Positions 1-17,471 of a stretch of DNA of 64,000 nucleotides are shown here, one piece after another (positions within the stretch are counted from its first letter, which is position 1; the number at the start of each line of letters is the position of its first letter). The position numbers and the translations under genes were made by a program. Origin of the DNA: Paulinella micropora (lineage: Eukaryota > Cercozoa > Imbricatea > Euglyphida). The stretch covers positions 879,635 through 943,634 of the forward strand of contig BJOX01000022.1 of assembly GCA_009731375.1 (NCBI GenBank), given 5' to 3'. The notes beneath the pieces are model-generated. The model was not told where the DNA came from. It saw nothing but the letters and a program-made list of their open reading frames with translations, and did not search any database.

Positions 1-135
1 CACACCAATCGGTGGAATAAAGGAAGTGACGGCATAGAACATTACTCTAGGAGCTTTATACCAATCAGCCCATGGAAAGGACCGATGGCCTATGTACTCC
101 CTAAATAATAATAATAATAATAGTAATAATAATCC
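1..135 (-). mobile_element. Copy of ATT-tailed interspersed element (family R)
   Basis: Bases 1-66 are a near-exact reverse complement of 16422-16487. Both copies contain the segment with TGGTATAAAGCTCCTAGAG and the CACTTCCTTTATTCC block, and both lie beside an ATT/AAT trinucleotide run (here 105-133). This pattern fits a dispersed retroelement with an (ATT)n tail. No coding sequence is recognised. The left edge is cut by the window. Confidence 0.6.
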
Positions 136-217
136 TTGGCTGCAGAAGTTGGCAAGCAAACTGCTCCTAAGAACGGTGGCAGCCAACTACCCCATTTTCC
201 CCCGTAGGCTGCTTTTA

Positions 218-242
218 TCTCTCTCTCTCTCTTTCTCTCTTT

Positions 243-289
<47 letters not shown>
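218..289. repeat. (TC)n microsatellite
   Basis: Almost pure CT dinucleotide repeat with a few TTTCT interruptions. Confidence 0.9.
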
Positions 290-291
<2 letters not shown>

Positions 292-300
292 CCCCTTGTT

Positions 301-400
301 TTTACTGTTGCTCGCCTTCTTACATACTTCCTTTTCAGCTCTACAAAGAGCAAGCGTTCTTCCATTACTAAAAGCCGTTCAGCGAAAAAAAAAAAAACCC
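301..400 (+). mobile_element. Poly-A-ended interspersed repeat, copy 1
   Basis: The block from CTTCTTACATACTTCC through CTCTACAAAGAGCAAGCG to GCCGTTCAGCG plus an A run matches 20948-21046. Its last part also matches 22772-22815. Shared sequence followed by A-rich ends suggests a retroposed element. No protein is recognised. Confidence 0.55.
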
Positions 401-697
401 CAGTCACCTAGAGCTACCGCTGCCCCTGCTGCTGCCCCTGCCGCAGCACTCAGGCTGAGGCTTGTCCAATATTATGATCAAGTTGAACTTCCTACTTAGT
501 CCGCACCAGGCAAGTTTCAGTCTCTTCAAGTATTAAAAGTGTTTGCGTAAAAAAAGTGGAGTGACACTGATGACCAGTAAGCTTAACTGTTCCGGATCAT
601 CATTAAATATTATTTTCCTTTCTCTCCTCAATTTCCCTTTTTCTTTCTTCCTCTTTGCATTCTCCACTAATGTCTGTCTCTCTCTCTCTCTCTTTCT

Positions 698-910
698 CTT
701 CCCCCCCCCCCCCCCCCGCCCCCCCCCCCCCCCNNNNNNNNNNNNNNNNNNNNNNNNNNNNNNNNNNNNNNNNNNNNNNNNNNNNNNNNNNNNNNNNNNN
801 NNNNNNNNNNNNNNNNNNNNNNNNNNNNNNNNNNNNNNNNNNNNNNNNNNNNNNNNNNNNNNNNNNNNNNNNNNNNNNNNNNNNNNNNNNNNNCCCCCCC
901 CCCCCCCCCC
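698..910. repeat. Poly-C tract with assembly gap
   Basis: Poly-C flanks a 160-base N gap (734-893). The gap probably reflects failed reading of a long C/G homopolymer. Similar C-run plus 10-N gaps occur at 2012-2051, 23475-23511 and 47293-47354. Confidence 0.85.
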
Positions 911-1309
911 TCCCCCGATCGGTCTCGGGATAGAATGCAAATACGAATGAGTGACTGTCGTCGCTGTATTTGTATTGACTGTCGTCGCAGTACTCGTATT
1001 AACTACTTAAGCAAAATTTCGAGTTGAGCCATTCGATGATCCTTCGATTCTGCACCACCCACCGCCCGAAAAATCAGTTATCCGCCATCTCACTCGAAAC
1101 CGTTATCCTACATCGCTTGAATTGATAAAATACTTGTCACTTTTCCAATTTTCCTCCTTATCCTGCCCCTAGTTATTCATCGTCCCCCCTAGCTAGTGTC
1201 GGTCTATACTATCCAGTGCGAGTCTTCTTTCCACCTGATCCGAAGCTCCACCGATTCAGGTGATCCGTTGCTCGCCAGGCTGTGCCACCTCATATCCGAC
1301 TGAGTCCCA
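911..1309. other. Unique sequence, no gene seen
   Basis: Non-repetitive sequence of mixed composition. A short direct repeat of GACTGTCGTCG..GTA lies at 953-1000. No open frame with protein-like character is visible. Confidence 0.5.
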
Positions 1310-1450
1310 ACGCGTTGAAGCAGGTCACGATGCGCTGAAGCCGATCCCGACGCGCTGAATCCGATCCCGACACGCTGAAACCGATCCCGACACGCTGAAG
1401 CCGATCCCGACACGCTGAAGCCGATCCCGACACGCTGAAGCCGATCCCGG
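1310..1450. repeat. 20-bp minisatellite
   Basis: About seven tandem copies of a 20-bp unit, consensus GCTGAAGCCGATCCCGACAC. The first units differ by one or two bases and the last three are identical. The minus-strand ORF across it is a by-product of the repeat. Confidence 0.9.
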
Positions 1451-2010
1451 CTACATATCAGCTTTTATACTTCTGGCTTTTAATAGCCTCTTAATGCCTC
1501 TCGGTGCGCTGTAGTCCCGGACGCCCAGCCCAGATGCAACGTAGGCAAGGAAATGCTCCCCCGGACCTTTGCTATCCACATCGTGGTTCCCTCAGCTCTG
1601 AAATACAATGCTTAAAACGAACCTGAGAGCAGATAACACGAATGATATATACCACCTATCTATCTGCATATTCATCCCTTCTCCCCCCAAAAGATCAACG
1701 TTCCTCTTTGATCCCGTTCTTAGCACCCATTGTTCCGCTCCCCCCCAAGGTCGTAATATAAAAAGTCTCAAGTGTTAAGACCCTATATGTGCCACTTCCC
1801 CATCCTCTTCTGTTACCACTTTCACCCGAGTGTCAGAGTTGCAGCTCCCCCTTTATTATCATCATCGTAATCCTTCTCTTCATCTTTCTCATCGCTGTCC
1901 CGAGCTCCCTCCCCTCTCGCTATTCTATCCATTCTCCCTACTATTCTACCTGTCCCCCTTCTATTCTGTTTATCCTATTCATTATCCCTATTTGTTATCC
2001 CCTGTTTTCC

Positions 2011-2041
<31 letters not shown>

Positions 2042-2449
2042 NNNNNNNNNNTCTGCATTAGCACCAGTCTTGAGCTGTATACCCCTTACCAACACATATA
2101 TATAATAGATCCCGCAAAGTCTGAGAATATGAAAAGCCCGATGTCATCGCTCGTCATAGAGAGGAAGAATATAAAATCTTTTGCCACCCCGTTCCGCAGT
2201 TCCCCTAATGAGCCTATAAGGCATAAGACATGTATGTCGTTTTAGTTTCCTATATATCCGCAAAGTTTGATAGAATAATAGTCCGATATATCCCGTCAGC
2301 CTGTATAGTTTCATAATATGTCAGTTTGTTATATCCAGTATGGCCGCAGGTTTCATAATGTTATTTTGTTATATCCCGCGTAAACCCGTAAGGCCACATA
2401 ATATTATAATCGGTCATCTGACCCATAGGCCCGCATAGTATGATAATTT

Positions 2450-2498
<49 letters not shown>

Positions 2499-2629
2499 AC
2501 CATTATGTCCGCAATGTGTACCTCGTAGGTTTGATGTTCTGTTCATCAGCTCGCCGCTGTACCTATAAAGATAAAAATATACCGCTCCCCTCGTTCTTCA
2601 GTAATTTCCAATCCCGCGGATTACTAGTA
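1451..2629. other. Unique AT-rich stretch, no gene seen
   Basis: Mixed unique sequence with a poly-C tract and 10-N gap at 2012-2051 and a (TA)n run at 2451-2495. Loose variants of a TATATCCGCAAAGTTTGATA-like phrase recur between 2100 and 2450, suggesting a very decayed tandem repeat. No convincing coding region. Confidence 0.45.
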
Positions 2630-2804
2630 TCCTCATCACCCCGTTATATACCCGCATGTCAGAAATACCGTTATCGCCCATTATATATCCGCATGTAAGT
2701 AATATCGTCATCACCTCATTATATACCCGCATGTTATTAATACAGTTATCAGCCCATTACATACTCTCATGTTAGTAATACCGTTATCACCCCATTATAT
2801 ACCT
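2630..2804. repeat. 38-bp degenerate minisatellite
   Basis: Four to five diverged copies of a unit of about 38 bp built on ATTATATACCCGCATGT..TAATACCGTTATCACC. Phrases of the same type appear diffusely upstream from 2100, so the array may be the best-kept part of a longer, older one. Confidence 0.75.
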
Positions 2805-3002
2805 GCTTCTTATTCATTTCGTTTCATCTTTTCTTGTTTTATCTCTTTCATCCTTCATCATTCTTCATTCATCCTTCATCCTTTTTCTCTCGTCTTCGGT
2901 TCGTCACCCCCTTCGTCACTGTGTCCGTCCCCTTGCTCGGGTCATGCGATCACCAGTCGTAGGCAGCTTCTTGCCTCTCGACCCTACCGCCGCTGGCGGA
3001 AC

Positions 3003-3630
3003 TCAGATAATTTCCGGATGCAAACCTTCTGCGTCTATTTCATCCCAAATGTGTGCAGGTATCCGCCTTTCTTCTGTCAGTTCAAACTGCACATTGAATA
3101 CCAACCGCGGTCTAGTCTGAATGGTATATGAGACATTGTCCTCATCATCTAAATTGATGGTCGCGTCCCACGTTTACCGCTTTTTACCTCACCTTTTCCA
3201 GAAATACTGGATCGAACCGCCACATTTTGTCGTCCTCGACTTCATCGCTACTTCTCCAGAACTGCATCACCTGTGTGATCCCGCTTCCTGCTTTATGCAG
3301 TGATGTTCCCCGTAAGCTGAGTACCCACATGACGTAAAAATCATCCATTATATCGTCACTCACCTCCTCCTCCGCCGGCCTCATCAAATGGAATTTGTAT
3401 GTCTTCCATTTGATCTTATCCACCTCCCTTGGTTTGCTCACTTATTGACCCCTCCCGTTCTTGATCTCTATTGTTCCCTCCGGTGCCTTAGGCTTCGTCT
3501 GTCTCCCCGGACACAGTTTCGCTTCCTCCGCCGATGTGTCTGCAGAACAACGGTCAAACATGTCTGAGCCTCCGGCTGCTACTTTGAGAGCCTGTATCTG
3601 GACAGTCGTCACTGAATTGAGGTCTGACAT
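3003..3630 (-). CDS. Candidate protein-coding region, unrecognised (possibly broken)
   Basis: The minus strand reads MSDLNSVTTVQIQALKVAAG from an ATG at 3630 and ends NGRGQ-TAA at 3442-3444. After this stop the same frame continues with protein-like sequence (VSKPREVDKIKWKTYKF) to a donor at 3192. A 52-nt GT-AG intron (3192-3141) joins in phase to an exon ending EGLHPEII-TGA at 3003. The TAA at 3444 means a missed short intron, two adjacent genes, or a pseudogene. Composition is normal, charged and globular, unlike the repeat ORFs elsewhere. I do not recognise the family. Confidence 0.4.
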
Positions 3631-3719
3631 CTTAAAGCCTAGTCCTGACCTGAAGACCTGGAAAGATCCCAAGCAAAATAAATTTGCATCACGCCACTCA
3701 CTAGGTGGAACTAGCTAGG

Positions 3720-4230
3720 ATGGCGGGACCTGCTTTCGAAGACACCCCTAAGCTCAAAGGAGAAGCTCCAAAAGCTGGCTGGATGCCCTACGAGTTCGAC
3801 AGCAGTGCACTTAATCTGGTGGGAGACCTGATTCAAGCAATTTGCCACGTGGTCTTGGGCAAGGATGAGGATACTCGAACGAGTGTGGATCACCAGGTGA
3901 AGGAATGCGAGGAAATCCCAAAGCTTTGGAACGTAGATGCCTTCAAGAACGACAACCTTTTCAGATGGCGAAGCCTGATGAAGCTGCAACTTGAGACGCA
4001 ACATATTTTCGATGCTAACTTCCTTCGAAGACAAAAAGGCGGTTGTAGAGAAATTGGCAGCTAATCAGGTGTTCGAAGTTTTCCACGAATCGATTACCAC
4101 ACAGGAAAGCCAGAGCTGAAACAGCTGTTGGAGAGTAAAGTGATCTTCTTGAGAAAGTCATTAGACACTGCATCAAAGACTTTCCATCTTCTTCTCAATT
4201 CAGAGACCTCAAACGACGATAGATAGATAG
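3720..4230 (+). pseudogene. Frameshifted coding region, unrecognised
   Basis: An ATG at 3720 opens a frame reading MAGPAFEDTPKLKGEAPKAG, which is protein-like to about 4012. The coding signal then moves by one frame (SMLTSFEDKKAVVEKLAANQ), and again near 4090 (YHTGKPELKQLLESKVIFLR). No GT-AG intron explains either shift, so this looks like a decayed gene or a sequence with indel errors. It is divergent from the minus-strand region at 3630, with about 90 bases between the starts. Family not recognised. Confidence 0.4.
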
Positions 4231-4396
4231 ATTGGTTTTACACAAGCACAGTTTTAATTAAATACTAGATAGAAAGAAAGAAAGATAGATAGATATATAG
4301 ATAGATAGATAGATAGATAGATGGATGGATAGATGGACGGATAGATAGATAGATAGATAGAGATGTGTAAATAGATAGATAGAATAGATGGATAGA

Positions 4397-4453
<57 letters not shown>

Positions 4454-4669
4454 GATAGATAGATAGATAGATAGATAGATATATAGATAGATAGATAGAT
4501 TTCTTTAAACTCTTACCTCTCTAGCGCACCTTTTTGTTTGCGTGCGGGATGTGCAATTGATCTTGGACAAATGATAGATAAATTGATAGACAGACAGACA
4601 GACAGATACATAGATAGATGATAGATAGATAGATAGATAGATAGACAGATAGACAGTAGATAGATAGAT

Positions 4670-4711
<42 letters not shown>

Positions 4712-4787
4712 TAGATGGATAGATGGATAGATAGATAGATAGATAGATAGATATATAGATAGATAGGTAGGTAGGTAGGTAGGTAGG

Positions 4788-4827
<40 letters not shown>

Positions 4828-4844
4828 AAGACAGATAGATAGAC

Positions 4845-4880
<36 letters not shown>

Positions 4881-5433
4881 TTATCGAGCGCGGCTCTTTG
4901 CCTCTTTGCGTGCTGTGTTCGTGCAATTGGAAAAAAAAAGAAAAAAAAGAAAAAAAAAAAAAAAAAGAAAAAAAAAGGACAAATAGATTAGACAGACAGA
5001 TAGATAGATCGATCGATCTATGGACGGTTCTTTTTCTGTTTGTGTGTTGCGCCAGTGAGCGCCTTGGCAGGGGATTTCAGCCCAAGCTGGCCACAAAGCT
5101 ACACAGCAATATTAGATATATATGTATGTAAGTATGTAAAGTAAGTAAGTAACTAAGTAAGTAAGTAAGTAAGTAAGTAAGTAGGTTAGTAAGTAAGTAA
5201 AGTAAGTAAGTAAGTAAGTATATATGTATGTATGTATGTATGTGTGCATGTATGCATGTATGTATGTATGTATGTATCTACCTACCTACCTACCTACCTA
5301 CCTATCAACCAAGCAACCAAGCAACCAAGCAACCAAGCAACCAAGCAACCAAGCAACCAAACAACCAAGCAACCAAACAACCAAGCAACCAAGCAACCAA
5401 GCAACCAAGCAACCAAGCAACCAACCAACCAAC

Positions 5434-5469
<36 letters not shown>

Positions 5470-5527
5470 GAATCAATCAATAAAGCGATCAATCAATCAA
5501 TCAATCAATACAATCAATGAATCGATG

Positions 5528-5561
<34 letters not shown>

Positions 5562-5655
5562 CCAATAATCAATCAATCAATCAATCAATCAGTCAATCAA
5601 GCAATCAATCAAGCGATCAATCAAGCAAGCAAGCAAGCAAGCAATCAATCAATCA

Positions 5656-5703
<48 letters not shown>

Positions 5704-5704
5704 C
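4204..5704. repeat. Composite microsatellite block
   Basis: In order: (GATA)n with GGTA and GAAA variants (4204-4880, broken by a short unique piece at 4501-4570), an A-rich A5-7G run (4930-4978), a short unique piece (5020-5115), (AAGT)n (5118-5222), (TATG)n, (CTAC)n, (CAAGCAAC)n, (ATCA)n (5420-5660) and (TATC)n up to the retroelement. Long ORFs here are repeat artefacts. Confidence 0.9.
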
Positions 5705-5962
5705 TAGACTGTCGAACAGTCTCGAAACTCCATCTGCTTACTGGGTCCTCTGTAATGGAGGTGGGAGCTCGTTCTGCAAGGGGCGCTTATGGAACGAGCC
5801 CTGGCCCCGCCTGGCACTAGGGAGCTTTGGTATCGCCTGTATCAGTCCCTTCCGTGCAAACATCACGGCTTAGCTGGGCATCGGGTTAATACTTTACCCA
5901 CAGACTTCCTTGGTTGACGAAATCAGAAGCTCCTTTTTTCTGACATTAGTCGATATCTCATC
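5705..5962 (+). mobile_element. Retroelement family A, copy 1 (5'-truncated, TATC tail)
   Basis: This is the only family-A copy in plus orientation. It runs from CTAGACTGTCGAACAG to the family 3' end TTAGTCGATATCTCATC, immediately followed by (TATC)n. The other copies (22413, 26221, 30330, 30876, 35114, 38769, 56482) are reversed and share the same end next to GATA. A constant 3' end with variable 5' truncation is the hallmark of non-LTR retrotransposition. Confidence 0.8.
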
Positions 5963-5992
5963 TATGTATCTATCCATCGATTATCTATCTAG

Positions 5993-6058
<66 letters not shown>

Positions 6059-6068
6059 GCCTGCCTGC

Positions 6069-6125
<57 letters not shown>

Positions 6126-6743
6126 CTTCTTTCTATCTCCTCCTCCTCCTCCTCCTCTTCTTCTTCTTCTTCTTCTTCTTCTTCTTCTTCTTCTTCTTCT
6201 TCTTCTTCTCCTTCTCCCTCCTCCTCCTCCTTCTCCCTCCTCCCTTCCTCCTTCCTCCCTTCCTCCTTCCTCCTTCTTCTGCTTCTTCTGTTTCTTCTGC
6301 TTCTTCTATCTTTCCTTCTATCTTGCCTTCTATCTTTCCTTATCTTTCCTTCTTTCCTTCCTTCTTTCCTTCCTTCTTTCCTTCCTTCTTTCCTGCCTTC
6401 TTTCTTGCCTTCTTTCTTGCCTTCTTTCTTGCCTTCTTTCTTGCCTTCTTTCTTGCCTTCTTTCTTGCCTTCTTTCTTTCCTTCTTTCTTTCCTTCTCTC
6501 TTTCCTTCTTTCTTTCTTCTTACTTTCTTCTTTCTTTCTTCTTACTTTCTTCCTTCTTTCTTCTTTCTTTTCTTCTTTCTTTCTTCTTTCTTTCTTCTTC
6601 CTTCTTCTTCCTTCTTCTTCCTTCTTCTTCTTCTTCTTCTTCTTCTTCTTCTTCTTCTTCTTCTTCTTCTTCTTCTATCTATCTATCTATCAGCCTGTGG
6701 CCAATGTGGCTGTGGGGCTGCTTGTAAGGTCAGCTTGTCCATC

Positions 6744-6783
<40 letters not shown>

Positions 6784-6807
6784 CCTACCTACCTACCTAC
6801 CTATCTT

Positions 6808-6849
<42 letters not shown>

Positions 6850-6894
6850 CATCTATCTATCTATCTATCTATCTCTATCTCTATCTCTATTATC

Positions 6895-6952
<58 letters not shown>

Positions 6953-6977
6953 GTCTGTCTATCTGTCCGTCTGTCTA

Positions 6978-7013
<36 letters not shown>

Positions 7014-7037
7014 TCTATCTGTCTATCTATCTATCTA

Positions 7038-7099
<62 letters not shown>

Positions 7100-7136
7100 C
7101 CTACCTACCTACCTACCTATCTACCTACCTACCTAC

Positions 7137-7180
<44 letters not shown>
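5963..7180. repeat. TATC/TTC/TTCC microsatellite block
   Basis: (TATC)n, then TCC/TTC triplets, then TTCC/TTTC-rich polypyrimidine (6240-6675), then (TATC)n with TACC and TGTC variants. At 6696-6745 lies a decayed copy of the last exon of the RluA gene (minus strand [13 protein letters not shown]). It is on the downstream side of that exon and keeps only its 3' part. Confidence 0.85.
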
Positions 7181-13162
<5,982 letters not shown>

Positions 13163-13166
13163 GCTC

Positions 13167-13220
<54 letters not shown>

Positions 13221-13334
13221 AGAAGAAGAAGAAGAAGAAGAAGAAGAAGAAGAAGAAGAAGAAGAAGAAGAAGAAGAAGAAGAAGAAGAAGAAGAAGAAG
13301 AAGAAGAAGAAGAAGAAGAAGAAGAAGAAGAAGA

Positions 13335-13369
<35 letters not shown>

Positions 13370-13391
13370 AGAGAGAGAGAGAGAGGAGAAG

Positions 13392-13430
<39 letters not shown>

Positions 13431-13635
13431 CGGAGGGAGGGAAGGAGGGAGGGAGAGTAAGTAAGTGAGTGAGTGAGTGAGTGACGAGGGAGAGTGAGTG
13501 TGAGTGAGTGTGAGTGAGTGTGAGTGAGTAGTAGTGAGTGAGTGAGTGAGTGAGTGAGTGAGTGAATGAGAGTGAATGTGTGGTGAGTGTGAGTGAGTGA
13601 GTGAATGAGTGAGTGAGTGAGTGAATACACAAAAT
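13163..13635. repeat. GA, GAA and GAGT arrays
   Basis: (GA)n, then about 43 GAA units, GA, and (GAGT)n. It lies just upstream of the proposed start of the RluA gene, so any core promoter must lie in or beyond it. Confidence 0.9.
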
Positions 13636-14033
13636 CCATAACTATCGTACTAGATACTCATAAAACCCATTTATTCCGTAGACAACTAACACTAACATGT
13701 ACAACACTCAAACCTTCACACACACAAAAAATGCCAGGCCATAATATCTGAAAAATGAATAGCATCGAACTCGTTAAGAGAGTACTTAAGAGACCATCTA
13801 AAGCTACCTCCTGCACACAAGAAGCTGGCCTCCAAAGCTTATGTACATTCAGACCCACGCCTCTTTGAATGTGCTTACTGTGGAATATAACTTAACCAAG
13901 TGTAATCAGCGTGCTCATGCAACGATTTAAATCGATGTGAACAAGATATACCACGACGGAGTAAATGAGTGGAATGAGGAGCGAAGGAGGGAGCATGCTG
14001 TGTATGCATGTATTCATGTGTATGTATTTTAGG
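13636..14033. other. Unique stretch, no gene seen
   Basis: About 400 bases of ordinary sequence. A minus-strand ORF at 13658-13858 (66 residues) has no recognisable motif and may be chance. Confidence 0.4.
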
Positions 14034-15102
14034 TAGATAGGTAGGTAGGTAGGTAGGCAGGTAGGTAGGTAGGTAGGTAGGCAGCTAGGCAGGCAGGTAG
14101 GTAGGTAGGTAGGTAGGTAGGTAGGTAGGTAGGTGGTAGGTAGGTGGGTGGGTAGGTAGGTGGGTGGGGTAGGTAGGTAGGTAGGTAGGTAGGTAGGTAG
14201 GTAGGTAGGTAGGTAGGTGGGTAGGTAGGTAGGTAGGTAGGTAGGTAGGTAGGTAGGTAGGTAGGACTTAGGTAGGTAGGTAGGTAGGTAGTAAAGACGA
14301 CAAAAAAAAGTCTTCATCCGGACCGTAGGGTCCCACGGAAAGCCTCGGCACTCCTTCATCTAAAATCGGAACTGATCGGAAAAAAATGACACCATAGACC
14401 ACTTTTTCCCATCGCCGCCGCCAGCGCCGCCAGGAGAACGGTTCTAGTTTTGATCTCTTTCCAGAGGAGAAAGCGAGACAAGATGCTAAAGTAAGGAATG
14501 GAAAGCAGGGGACCTAAAGAAGAAAAGAAGAAGGGAGGAAAGAAGAAGAAGATCTTAGAGAAGAATAAAAGAAGAAAAGAAAGAAGGAAAGAAGAGAAAG
14601 AAGAAAAAGAGGAAAAAGAAGAAAAAGAAGAAAAAGAAGCAAAGAAAAGAAAAGAAATAAAAAGAAAGAAGGAAAGAAAATGAAAGAAAATAAAACAAGA
14701 TAAGAAAAAGAAAATAAAACAAGAAAAGAACAAGAAGACAGAAGACAAGAAGGCAGAAGACAAGGAGGAGGCGGGAGGGAGGAGGAGGAGGAGGGAGGGA
14801 GGGAGGGAGGGAGGGAGAGGGAGAGAGGGAGGGGGAGAAGAAGAAGAAGAAGAAGAAGAAGAAGAAGAAGAAGAAGAAGAAGAAGAAGAAGAAGAAGAAG
14901 AAGAAGAAGAAGAAGAAGAAGAAGAAGAAGAAGAAGAAGAAGAAGAAGAAGAAGAAGAAGAGGGGAGAAGAAGAAGAAGAAGAAGAAGAAGAAAGAAGAA
15001 GGAAGAAGAAGAAGAAGAAGAATTTACGATTATTTTTTACTATTATTATTATTTACTATTATTACAGTATCTCTCTCTCTCCATATTACGATTATTTTTT
15101 AC

Positions 15103-15167
<65 letters not shown>

Positions 15168-15182
15168 TACCATTACTATTAC

Positions 15183-15240
<58 letters not shown>
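14034..15240. repeat. GGTA, GAAA/GAA and ATT arrays
   Basis: (GGTA)n 14034-14292; about 210 unique bases; purine-only GAAA/GAAAA repeats 14515-14760; GGGA and GAA 14760-15020; ATT with ATTTACT variants to 15240. The 500-base pure-purine stretch could form triplex DNA. Confidence 0.9.
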
Positions 15241-15499
15241 GTCACACTTGCTAAACAGAGTTCCAGCCCAATGGCCTCAAGGCGTTAAACTGTGACGCCA
15301 ACTCATAACCCTTTGGTGGGAGGAGGGTCGTTGCGCGCGTAAAAGATCTTAAACTCCGCATATGCTGGTTGATAGCCCAGGACCCAGCAGACACCAGATT
15401 GTTATGGGTGGGGTTTCGAGGCAGCTCTAGCAACCGCGCTTGGTGTATGCACTTGCACATTCGGTGACGTCTTGCAAGAGGTTGCTGGGACTGCGGAAT
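15241..15499 (-). mobile_element. Non-LTR-like element end with (AAT)n tail
   Basis: Minus-strand frame reads RATTLLPPKGYELASQFNAL and ends RPLGWNSV-TAG, then CAAGTGTGAC followed by (AAT)n. An ORF ending just before a simple-repeat tail is typical of a 5'-truncated non-LTR retrotransposon. The 5' side runs into a 600-base N gap. Confidence 0.6.
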
Positions 15500-16099
15500 N
15501 NNNNNNNNNNNNNNNNNNNNNNNNNNNNNNNNNNNNNNNNNNNNNNNNNNNNNNNNNNNNNNNNNNNNNNNNNNNNNNNNNNNNNNNNNNNNNNNNNNNN
15601 NNNNNNNNNNNNNNNNNNNNNNNNNNNNNNNNNNNNNNNNNNNNNNNNNNNNNNNNNNNNNNNNNNNNNNNNNNNNNNNNNNNNNNNNNNNNNNNNNNNN
15701 NNNNNNNNNNNNNNNNNNNNNNNNNNNNNNNNNNNNNNNNNNNNNNNNNNNNNNNNNNNNNNNNNNNNNNNNNNNNNNNNNNNNNNNNNNNNNNNNNNNN
15801 NNNNNNNNNNNNNNNNNNNNNNNNNNNNNNNNNNNNNNNNNNNNNNNNNNNNNNNNNNNNNNNNNNNNNNNNNNNNNNNNNNNNNNNNNNNNNNNNNNNN
15901 NNNNNNNNNNNNNNNNNNNNNNNNNNNNNNNNNNNNNNNNNNNNNNNNNNNNNNNNNNNNNNNNNNNNNNNNNNNNNNNNNNNNNNNNNNNNNNNNNNNN
16001 NNNNNNNNNNNNNNNNNNNNNNNNNNNNNNNNNNNNNNNNNNNNNNNNNNNNNNNNNNNNNNNNNNNNNNNNNNNNNNNNNNNNNNNNNNNNNNNNNNN

Positions 16100-16320
16100 T
16101 CTGGGACCTGTCGCCAGTTCGATTCCCGTCGGTGCCAGTATTTTCAAAGGATATTTTCTTTGAAAGTATTGGTCTGTCTGGAAGGCTTGGAGCTGCCTTG
16201 CGGGGTTGTCAGTAGAGCCTTTCGTCAAATCTTCGTACTCCCCTCGCGGGTGAGACGATGGAGGCACATGTGCAGAAATGCATTTGCCATTGACTGAGAA
16301 GCACTATTACTATTACTATT
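16100..16320 (+). mobile_element. Possible tRNA-derived SINE with (ATT)n tail
   Basis: The text GTTCGATTCCCGTCGG at 16117-16132 fits a pol III B box (GWTCRANNC). A tRNA-unrelated body follows and then an ATT-type tail. The A box would lie in the N gap, so this remains a candidate. Confidence 0.4.
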
Positions 16321-16330
16321 ATTATATTAC

Positions 16331-16369
<39 letters not shown>

Positions 16370-16416
16370 CATTATTATTATTATTATTATTATGATTATT
16401 ATTATTATTATTATTA

Positions 16417-16620
16417 CTTGATTGGTATAAAGCTCCTAGAGTAATGTTCTATGCCGTCACTTCCTTTATTCCACCGATTGGTGTGGAGACTTTCCTTATG
16501 GAATGGAGGACTGGATGCACATGGCCTTTTGGCTCAGCAATTGGCAGGAGATACACTATTATTATTACTATTATTATTATTATTATTATTATTATTACTT
16601 TAATATATTGCAACGTTACT
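16417..16620 (+). mobile_element. Family R element copy with ATT tail
   Basis: Matches the reverse complement of 1-66 and ends GGCAGGAGATACACT followed by (ATT)n. The previous ATT array lies directly upstream, so it may have inserted into, or seeded, trinucleotide repeat. Confidence 0.6.
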
Positions 16621-16747
16621 ATAATAATTTTTAATATTAATATTGTAAGGGTCACCGTCTTAGTCAAATCAATGGCCTTCGGGCTAACGATTTGTATGGA
16701 TGACCAGAGGTCACTTGTAAAAGTAACTTCATTAAATTAAAGGCAAA

Positions 16748-16936
16748 GGCAAAGAAGAAGAAGAAGAAGAAGAAGAAGAAGAAGAAGGAAGAAGGAAGAA
16801 GGAAGAAGAAGGAAGAAGAAGGAAGAAGAAGGAAGAAGAAGGAAGAAGAGGAAGAAGAAGGAAGAAGAAGAAGGAAGAAGAAGGAAGAAGAAGAGGAAGA
16901 AGAAGAGGAAGAAGAAGAGGAAGAAGAGGAAGAAGA

Positions 16937-16975
<39 letters not shown>

Positions 16976-17145
16976 AGAAGAAGAAGAAGGAGGAGGAGAA
17001 GGAGGAAGAAGGATGAAGAAGGAGGAAGAAAGAAGGAAGAAGGAAGAAAGAAAAAAGAGAAAGAAAGAAGAAAGAAAAGAGAAAGAAGAAAGAAGGAAGC
17101 AGAAAGAAGAAAAAATGAGAAAGATCGAGAAAGAAGGAAGAAGAA
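16748..17145. repeat. GAA/GGAA purine array
   Basis: About 400 bases of almost pure purine made of GAA, GGAA and GAAA words. No gene. Confidence 0.9.
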
Positions 17146-17292
17146 GGTTCTTCTCAAGTACTGGCTTGAGAAGCTTCGTTCATGTCGCAGTCTCCCTTGA
17201 TACAAAGAAGAAAGAAGAAAGAAAAAGTAAGTAAGAAATAAGTAATTAAGGAGAAGCAAGGAGAACACCCCTGACACTTACTCTACAGGAAC

Positions 17293-17399
17293 ATGCCCCC
17301 GAAGAAAAAGCGTCGAGTGAATTGCCAGGAAGGGGTCGGCATTTCTGTTATTGTTGTTGTGTTTGTTGTTGTTGTTGTTGTTGTTGTTATTGTTATTGT

Positions 17400-17471
<72 letters not shown>

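Noticed and set aside
3442-3444. In-frame TAA followed by continuing coding sequence, as a sign of a TAA/TAG=Gln code
   Set aside because: The CLC, LRR and RluA frames (about 1800 codons) contain no internal TAA or TAG and use CAA/CAG for Gln.
15251-16267. 338-residue ORF across the 600-N gap
   Set aside because: Most of it is N. The two flanking pieces belong to different repeat elements.
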